Source: an uncultured Elusimicrobiales bacterium (lineage in GTDB: Bacteria; Elusimicrobiota; Elusimicrobia; Elusimicrobiales; Elusimicrobiaceae). Taken from it: 64,000 bases of DNA. The translations under genes were made by a program, and so were the position numbers. The DNA is taken from contig CAKUMH010000004.1 of the NCBI GenBank assembly GCA_934667625.1, positions 79,612 to 143,611 on the forward strand, given 5' to 3'. How positions within the stretch are numbered: the first letter of the stretch is position 1; each line of letters opens with the position of its first letter. Shown here piece by piece: positions 59,010-64,000 of the stretch. Under the pieces are notes generated by a model. That model did not search any database. It was not told the origin of the DNA and saw only the letters and a list, made by a program, of their open reading frames with translations.

Positions 59010-60430
59010 GCGAAAAATTTACGGTTGCACTGGATATCGGCACCTCTTCTTGCCGTGCGGCGGCGGTGTCTGCCGGCGGGCGGGTGCACCTGCAAAAAAG
59101 CGTTTTGCTGACCCCCAAACGCCCCCAAAACGGACTTTCTTATTACGACGGGGCGGAGCTCCTGTCCGCCGCCAAACAGGTTTTAGACGAACTTTTGCAG
59201 GAACTGGGGCCGGGTGCCGCGCGGCGCCTAGCGGTTACGTCCCAGCGTTCCACGGTGGTATTGTGGAACGGTGCGACGGGTGAAGTAGTGGCCCCCGTGC
59301 TGACGTGGGAGGACGGCCGCGCACAGCAAGAGGCCGCGCAAGCGGATTTGCCGCAGGAAACCGTGCATGCGTGGACGGGCCTTTATAAAACGCCGTATTT
59401 TTCCGCGCCGAAAATTGCCTGGTGTCTCAAAAATGTTCCCGCCGCGGCGGCGGCCTTGAAAAAAGGCACGCTTAAAATTGCCCCGGTGGCCTCTTACGTG
59501 ATTTGGGCGCTGACGGAAGGACGAACTTTTGCGACGGATCCGACGCTGGCCCAGCGCATGCTTTTACTGGATATTTCCACCCAAACATGGAGTGAGCCGT
59601 TGAGTGCGGCCTTTGGCGTGCCGCTTGCGTGTTTGCCCGAAATCCGGCCCAGCGCGGCGGATTATGGGACGTACCGTTACCGGGGGCTTGATTTGCCCAT
59701 TTGTGCCTGCGTGGGCGACCAGCAGGCCTTGGCCTCGTTTGAAGAAATGGCCCCCTCTCAGGCGTGCTTAAACTATGGCACGGGCGCGTTTTTACTCTAC
59801 AATGCGGGCAAAAAGGCCGCATTTTTGCCCGGGCTTTTAACGTCTTTGGCGGCCAGTGGGGAGTATTTGCTGGAGGCGCCTGTGAATGCCGCGGGGAGTG
59901 TGTTCTTGTGGTTGGAGGCGCAGGGGTTTGACGTGCCCGCAGACAAATTGGATGAATTGTGCCGCTCGTCTAAAAAACCGGTGTGGTTGCTGCCCGCGTT
60001 GGGCGGGTTGGGGGCCCCGTATTGGGACTTTACCCTTTCTCCCGTAGTGCGCGGATTATCCCCCCGCACAAATGCCGCCGATTGGGCGGCGGGCGCGGCG
60101 CGCGGAATCGCTTTTTTGGTGGCGGATAACGCGGCTTATTTGCGTGCCAACGGGTATGCTATTTCCTCGCCTGTGAAGGTGTCTGGCGGGCTTTCCCAAA
60201 TTTCTTACCTGATGCAATTTCAGGCAGACTTGCTGCAAGCGGAGCTTTGCGTGGCGGATACGCCCGAAGGCACGCTGGTGGGTGCGGCGCGGCTGGCGGA
60301 CGGTTTTGCGGGCCGCTTGCTCCCCCGTGAACGGACTGCTGGGACGGTGTTTTCCCCCCGTGTTACCCCGCAAGAGGCGTTGGCCTTGCACCAACAGTGG
60401 CAGGCGTTTGTGAAGTGGGGTAAGGAGTAA
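59006..60430 (+). CDS. FGGY-family carbohydrate kinase, glycerol kinase-like
   Basis: 474 residues. N-terminal phosphate-binding motif LDIGTSSCRAAAVS, a middle INYGTGAFLL-type loop (ACLNYGTGAFLLYN) and a C-terminal SGGLSQISYLMQFQADLL close to the glycerol kinase pattern. It phosphorylates a sugar or polyol, most likely glycerol. It is slightly shorter than typical GlpK (about 500). The start overlaps the LtaS-like stop by 4 nt (ATGA). No glycerol facilitator or GlpD gene is adjacent, so recycling of glycerol released by the neighbouring enzyme is a reasonable but unproven role. Confidence 0.85.
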   Translation: MSEKFTVALDIGTSSCRAAAVSAGGRVHLQKSVLLTPKRPQNGLSYYDGAELLSAAKQVLDELLQELGPGAARRLAVTSQRSTVVLWNGATGEVVAPVLTWEDGRAQQEAAQADLPQETVHAWTGLYKTPYFSAPKIAWCLKNVPAAAAALKKGTLKIAPVASYVIWALTEGRTFATDPTLAQRMLLLDISTQTWSEPLSAAFGVPLACLPEIRPSAADYGTYRYRGLDLPICACVGDQQALASFEEMAPSQACLNYGTGAFLLYNAGKKAAFLPGLLTSLAASGEYLLEAPVNAAGSVFLWLEAQGFDVPADKLDELCRSSKKPVWLLPALGGLGAPYWDFTLSPVVRGLSPRTNAADWAAGAARGIAFLVADNAAYLRANGYAISSPVKVSGGLSQISYLMQFQADLLQAELCVADTPEGTLVGAARLADGFAGRLLPRERTAGTVFSPRVTPQEALALHQQWQAFVKWGKE

Positions 60431-60515
60431 GGCCTGTTTTTTGATAAACGACGCTACAACCGAACAACTACAAAAACGGCAGAAGGACGGAACGGCGGAA
60501 CGGAAACGACCCAAC

Positions 60516-60730
60516 AGGTAGATTCTGAATACCCTGCGGGCCGCCAGTTTAGGATGACGGCGCTTGGTTGATGACGGCAACGACGAGATCCTGGACTACG
60601 ACGCTCCAGGATGACGACTCTTTTGTCAGGACCGCCACACGGTCCAGGGTGACGGCGCTCCTGCGGGTTGCCAGTTCAAGTTGACTTTTGTTTTATAAAG
60701 TCATGCTGGAAGGTTTTAGTCCAGCATCTA
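60516..60730. repeat. Palindromic repeat cluster upstream of pilin 4
   Basis: Reverse copies at 60516-60559 (decayed right arm) and 60585-60615 (ATCCTGGA/TCCAGGAT), and a forward copy at 60699-60730 (ATGCTGGA/TCCAGCAT). Nothing else is seen between the kinase gene and the pilin 4 promoter. Confidence 0.85.
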
Positions 60731-60798
60731 TTCCTTTTGTTTGTTGTCGGTTGTTTGACTTTTTTGTGCCGTTTTTGGGCCGGCAAAATATAGAGGGG

Positions 60799-60853
60799 TT
60801 GTAATCGTTTTTTTTTTTGATAAATTTTGAGTATACGAAAAATTTATCAAAAA
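60799..60853 (+). promoter_or_regulatory. Pilin 4 promoter with 11-T spacer tract and near-palindrome
   Basis: TTGTAA (60799-60804), 16 nt spacer containing T11 (60808-60818), TAAATT (60821-60826). The palindrome of pilin 1 is present with two changes in the right arm (TACGAAAAA for TACTCAAAA). AAGGAAGG follows. Confidence 0.6.
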
Positions 60854-60864
60854 GGAAGGTTGTT

Positions 60865-61509
60865 ATGAAAAATGTGATGACGGGCCGTTTAGGCGGGTTG
60901 ATGAAGGAAAAGGAAAAGAGCTGTCATGCTGAACTTGTTTCAGCATCCAGCGTAAGAGAGTCAAGGTGCCGATGGACCCTGAAACGAGTTCAGGGTGACG
61001 GCAACAAAAGAGGCAAAATAGCTGTCTGTGGGTTTACGCTGATTGAATTATTAGTGGTTGTGCTTATTATCGGCATTTTGGCGGCGATTGCGGTGCCACA
61101 GTATCAGCTGGTGGTAGACAAGGCAAAATTCTCCTCGTATACACCGATGATGAAGGCGCTCCTTCATGCGCAGCAGATGTATTTTGAAGCAAATGGAACG
61201 TATGCGAAAGATATGGATACAATGGACTTGTCTATTCCCTATAAAGTGCAAAGACTAAATCAGTTCGCTTCTTCGGACACGGCGGTGAGCTTGCCTAATG
61301 GAGAATTTCTTCGGCTTATGAGAGATTCGGCCTATTTGGAGTATATGGGAGCCAATAGCGTGCAGTATTACGTGTATTATGATACAGGTAAAAGCTATTG
61401 CAATGCCGCACCTGCTAATGCGAGACTTGTCCGTTTGTGCCAAAGTATAAGCGGGCAAACCGAGCCGGAAAAAAAGGGCCGCTGGTATGATTCCTATCCT
61501 ATCCCGTAA
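60865..61509 (+). CDS. Type IV pilin-like protein 4, leader enlarged by repeat elements
   Basis: 214 residues. The start is fixed by AAGGAAGG. Residues 1-11 (MKNVMTGRLGG) equal the short leader of pilin 3 in form. Residues 12-56 are an insertion whose middle (SCHAELVSASS, then TLKRVQGDG) is the translation of two palindromic repeats in opposite orientation. Cleavage should be at G56/F57, followed by TLIELLVVVLIIGILAA and VPQYQLVVDKAKF. The C-terminal domain has two cysteines. If processed normally, the mature pilin is about 158 residues. A terminator follows. Confidence 0.87.
   Translation: MKNVMTGRLGGLMKEKEKSCHAELVSASSVRESRCRWTLKRVQGDGNKRGKIAVCGFTLIELLVVVLIIGILAAIAVPQYQLVVDKAKFSSYTPMMKALLHAQQMYFEANGTYAKDMDTMDLSIPYKVQRLNQFASSDTAVSLPNGEFLRLMRDSAYLEYMGANSVQYYVYYDTGKSYCNAAPANARLVRLCQSISGQTEPEKKGRWYDSYPIP
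60922..61001. repeat. Two palindromic repeats inside the pilin 4 leader
   Basis: Forward copy 60922-60949 (ATGCTGAA/TTCAGCAT) and reverse copy 60974-61001 (ACCCTGAA/TTCAGGGT), both in coding sequence and keeping the frame open. Confidence 0.85.
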
Positions 61510-61535
61510 GGCTGTTGGTGTGAAAAAGATATATT

Positions 61536-61576
61536 AAAAACCCGCCCTGGAAAAAATTCCCCGGGGCGGGTTTTTG
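61536..61576. terminator. Bidirectional intrinsic terminator
   Basis: AAAAACCCGCCC...GGGCGGGTTTTT between pilin 4 and the convergent ankyrin gene. Confidence 0.8.
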
Positions 61577-61590
61577 TGGCAAAATTTTTA

Positions 61591-63552
61591 TTACATGACA
61601 TCGGCCATGTTAATTTCTTGCGGTGCCACGGTGGCAACAGCCGGCTTAGCCGCGGCTTTGGCTTTGACTGCCGTTTTGCGGGCCGCTGTGCGACGGGTGG
61701 ACGTTCTGCGGGTGACGCGCCGTTTGGTGGCGGTAGCTTTCTTTTTGGTGTCCATGGCTTTGACTTCTGCCTTTACTTTTTGGGCATTGGCTAAGGCTTG
61801 CGCACGGGCGGTTTCTTCCTGGGCGTTTTCGGCCAGGACCGACGGCGTGGCCGGGGCTTCACCCAATTCTTGGGCGACGCGGCGGTCAATCTCTTCCTGC
61901 AAGGCGGCTTGCTTTTGCGCTTTGGCAGCGTCCAACTGCTGCTGCAGGCGTACCAGTTCCGGGTCCTCATCCAAATTTTGGTTCAGCTGCGCTTCTACCT
62001 GGGCGCGCACTTCGGCCTTTTTGGCTTGGGCTTTCGCGGCGGCTTCCTGCGCGGCTTGTTGGGCTGCGGCCCGGGCCTGCGCATCCGCCTCGGCCTGCAT
62101 TTGTGCGACTAAGGCCTCGTCTTGCGCCAGTTGGTTTTCCAGCTCTTGCACGACGGCTTGTTTTTGCGCTTGCACTTGCAAGGCCTGTTGATACACGGCC
62201 GCCTTTTTGACGCTTAGGACATTGGCCGTGAGCGATTTGGGCAGGTACTGCTCGGTGAGCGTGAAGGCGTTGTCGCCATCGTTATTGGTGAGCGTGAGGT
62301 CCGCTCCCTGTTGAATTAAAAACAGGGCAGTGCGGTCATTCTTGGCCTTGATAGCGGTTAAGAGCGCGGTGTTGCCTGCGGCATCCTGCGCGTTTAAATC
62401 GGCGCCCGCTTTTAACAGTGTATTGGCGGGGGAGGTTTCGGCCGCGTACACGCTGTAGATAAGAGCGGTGCGGCCTTGCAAATCTTGCATTTTAACATCC
62501 GTTCCCTTTTGTTTCAGCAGAATTTGCACAATGCCTTTTTGATTCTTGGCGGCGGCACGCATCAGCGGCGTTACGCCGACGTTATCTTGCACGTTGGGGT
62601 TGGCGCCCAGCGTAAGCAGGGTTCGCAGTGCATCCTCTTGGTTGCGTTCCATGGCATAAAAAACAGGCGCACGGCCGGATAAATCGGGCAGGTTGACGTC
62701 CGCCTTGCCCGTGCGAACGAGCAGGCGAAGGGTGGAGCTGTGGCCTTCGGCCGCGGCCGCTGCCAGGGCGCTAAGGCCTGTGGCGGGGTTGCGGTAGTTG
62801 GCGTTGGCACCGTTAGCCAAAAGTTGTTTGATGTTGCCGTCAAATCCTTTTTGGGCCGCGTAAATGAGCGGGGTGTTGCCGGAGTTATCGGGCAGGTTGA
62901 CGGCCTTGTTGTCTTGCTTGATTAGGCTGGCAATGAGTTTGGGATTATCATAGCCCACGGCGTACAAGAGGGCGGTTTTGCCCAAATCGTCCTTGGCGGT
63001 GACGTCCGCCCCGTGGGCAATTAAGTATTCCACCACTTGGCCGTTGCCCGCGGCCGCGGCGGAAATGAGCGGCGTGATACCATAGCTGGAAATATCGTTG
63101 ACAACGGCTTTGCCGTCTTCCACCAACATCTGGATGATTTCCATGTTGCCCTTTTCGGCGGCAATGGTGAGCGGCGTGATGCCCGCGTAGTTCTTTTCGT
63201 TCACGTTGACGTTGGCGTACATGAGCGTGCGGACACGGTCCACATCGCTGATTTTAACGGCGCGCACGAGGGATGTGTCGTACACGTATTTGGTAGTGGC
63301 GCGGGGACGGTTGCCCAGCGTGGTGCCTTCGTACTTTTTTTGTTCGGCGCCAAACACGGTGCCGCGGTAAATGTCGCCGGGGACTTGCGTGGCTTGTTCG
63401 GCAATGGCGTCCGTGGCGGAGCGGGGCTGTCTTTCACCCAGCACTACGCCTTCGTACCCTGTGTAATAGTCGCCGCCCTGGGTCGTTGCGTTTTGCGCGC
63501 AAAGCGGGGCCGCGGCCAAAGTTAAAACAAAAATGAATCCTAGTTTTTTCAT
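61591..63552 (-). CDS. Exported ankyrin-repeat protein with basic histone-like C-terminus
   Basis: 653 residues. Signal peptide (about 1-19). Residues about 90-440 hold about ten ankyrin repeats (for example GITPLTIAAEKGNMEIIQMLVE, GNTPLIYAAQKGFDGNIKQLL, GVTPLMRAAAKNQKGIVQILLK). Residues about 450-600 are a long Ala/Gln/Glu/Lys coiled coil. The last about 50 residues are strongly basic with Thr/Arg/Lys/Ala repeats (TKRRVTRRTSTRRTAARKTAV). Ankyrin domains bind proteins; such exported ankyrin proteins occur in host-associated bacteria. The basic tail would bind DNA, RNA or a polyanionic surface. TATAAT at 63575-63580 and a GGAGG site precede it. Confidence 0.85.
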   Translation of the reverse strand: MKKLGFIFVLTLAAAPLCAQNATTQGGDYYTGYEGVVLGERQPRSATDAIAEQATQVPGDIYRGTVFGAEQKKYEGTTLGNRPRATTKYVYDTSLVRAVKISDVDRVRTLMYANVNVNEKNYAGITPLTIAAEKGNMEIIQMLVEDGKAVVNDISSYGITPLISAAAAGNGQVVEYLIAHGADVTAKDDLGKTALLYAVGYDNPKLIASLIKQDNKAVNLPDNSGNTPLIYAAQKGFDGNIKQLLANGANANYRNPATGLSALAAAAAEGHSSTLRLLVRTGKADVNLPDLSGRAPVFYAMERNQEDALRTLLTLGANPNVQDNVGVTPLMRAAAKNQKGIVQILLKQKGTDVKMQDLQGRTALIYSVYAAETSPANTLLKAGADLNAQDAAGNTALLTAIKAKNDRTALFLIQQGADLTLTNNDGDNAFTLTEQYLPKSLTANVLSVKKAAVYQQALQVQAQKQAVVQELENQLAQDEALVAQMQAEADAQARAAAQQAAQEAAAKAQAKKAEVRAQVEAQLNQNLDEDPELVRLQQQLDAAKAQKQAALQEEIDRRVAQELGEAPATPSVLAENAQEETARAQALANAQKVKAEVKAMDTKKKATATKRRVTRRTSTRRTAARKTAVKAKAAAKPAVATVAPQEINMADVM

Positions 63553-64000
63553 TGGTCTATCCTCCAGATACTATATTATAACCAATACGGAGCAAAAGTG
63601 AAAAAGTTTTTCATCAGACCGAAAAAATATATATAATACAAATATGCTACTTGAAAGTAGCCAAAAAAATTGTAAGAAAAACTTGCATTTTTCTTACACA
63701 GGTTGTAATATTAGGTATACGGTAAGTTTAGTTTGTATAGACAATTTGAGACGTTTTATCCCCCCAGAACCCTTTCGATTTACCCCCCGAAACGGTTCTG
63801 AACAAAAGGGCCGGGCACATCCCCCGGCTCTTTTTTATTTCTTTTTTTGACGTAAAAAAGAAAACAAAAAACAGCAATAAAAAATCTTCTTACTTTTTGG
63901 GCGCAAAAAGTAAGCAAAAACGTTTCCCGGCGTGAAACCCATTTGGGGGCCCGTCGGCCTTTTTGTAAACTCGCTTCGCTCAAACATACAAAAAGGACCA
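63553..64000. other. Non-coding end of window with hairpins
   Basis: No gene is seen. Hairpins: GTAAGAAAAA...TTTTTCTTAC (63672-63697); a terminator-like GGGCCGGG...CCCGGCTCTTTTTT (about 63802-63841); CTTACTTTTTG...CAAAAAGTAAG (63889-63914), similar in form to that at 36166-36193; and CCTTTTTGTA...TACAAAAAGG (63958-63997). Confidence 0.5.

Overview
The window is about 64 kb of bacterial chromosome from an anaerobic, double-membraned (diderm) organism. Most of it is compact and of fairly high GC, with one strikingly AT-rich gap. Evidence for an outer membrane: FadL-type and OprB-type porins, a TolC/MacA/MacB-like efflux operon, an Lpp-like lipoprotein and a YejM/PbgA-like enzyme. Evidence for fermentative metabolism: acetate kinase and a pyrophosphate-dependent phosphofructokinase. 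There are four scattered type IV pilin-like genes with the N-terminal core FTLIELLVVVLIIGILAA, and a very large exported protein unlike common families. Together these suggest the phylum Elusimicrobiota (gut Elusimicrobium-like clade). This is an inference from gene content; there is no rRNA in the window to confirm it.

Layout. 0-8 kb: end of an MscS-type channel, an AGCS amino-acid symporter, a lipoprotein, nadA-nadC (NAD synthesis) with an aminotransferase, and a Pit phosphate transporter with its DUF47 partner. 8-15.4 kb: ackA, an NHL-repeat exported protein, a MORN-repeat protein, a HI0933-type flavoprotein, and three consecutive secreted proteins of unknown function, the last with seven tandem 9-residue repeats. 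15.4-18.4 kb: palindromic repeats, then a very AT-rich gap with a DnaA box and one winged-helix-like gene. 18.4-31.3 kb: mutY, pilin 1, FadL, a dCMP deaminase, the tolC-macA-macB operon, an ECF sigma/anti-sigma operon and small envelope proteins. 31.3-36.1 kb: an orphan D12 adenine methyltransferase and a complete aaxABC-like arginine decarboxylation operon preceded by phased A-tracts. 36.1-47.6 kb: pilin 2, a sirtuin, two DUF805 proteins, an HD protein, a GDPD-like protein, a YejM-like protein, a large solitary adenine methyltransferase overlapping a secreted unknown, and PPi-PFK. 47.8-53 kb: a 1709-residue exported protein with an MFS-like C-terminal half. 53-64 kb: tRNA-Arg, pilin 3 with a GT-C glycosyltransferase, a RecB-type nuclease, an LtaS-like enzyme overlapping a glycerol-kinase-like gene, pilin 4, and an exported ankyrin protein with a basic histone-like tail.

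The most unusual signal is a set of related observations around the four pilin-like genes. Each has a cluster of short palindromic elements just upstream. In two of them the same element sits inside the prepilin leader, exactly at the leader/mature boundary, and keeps the reading frame. Three of the four have an 11-12 T homopolymer between the -35 and -10 boxes, an arrangement known elsewhere for phase-variable promoters. Two share an almost identical 5' cassette containing a 40-bp palindrome centred on the predicted transcription start, followed by unrelated 3' coding sequence. A second recurring signal is a class of genes in which TATAAT or TACAAT stands exactly 6 nt before the ATG, implying leaderless mRNAs.
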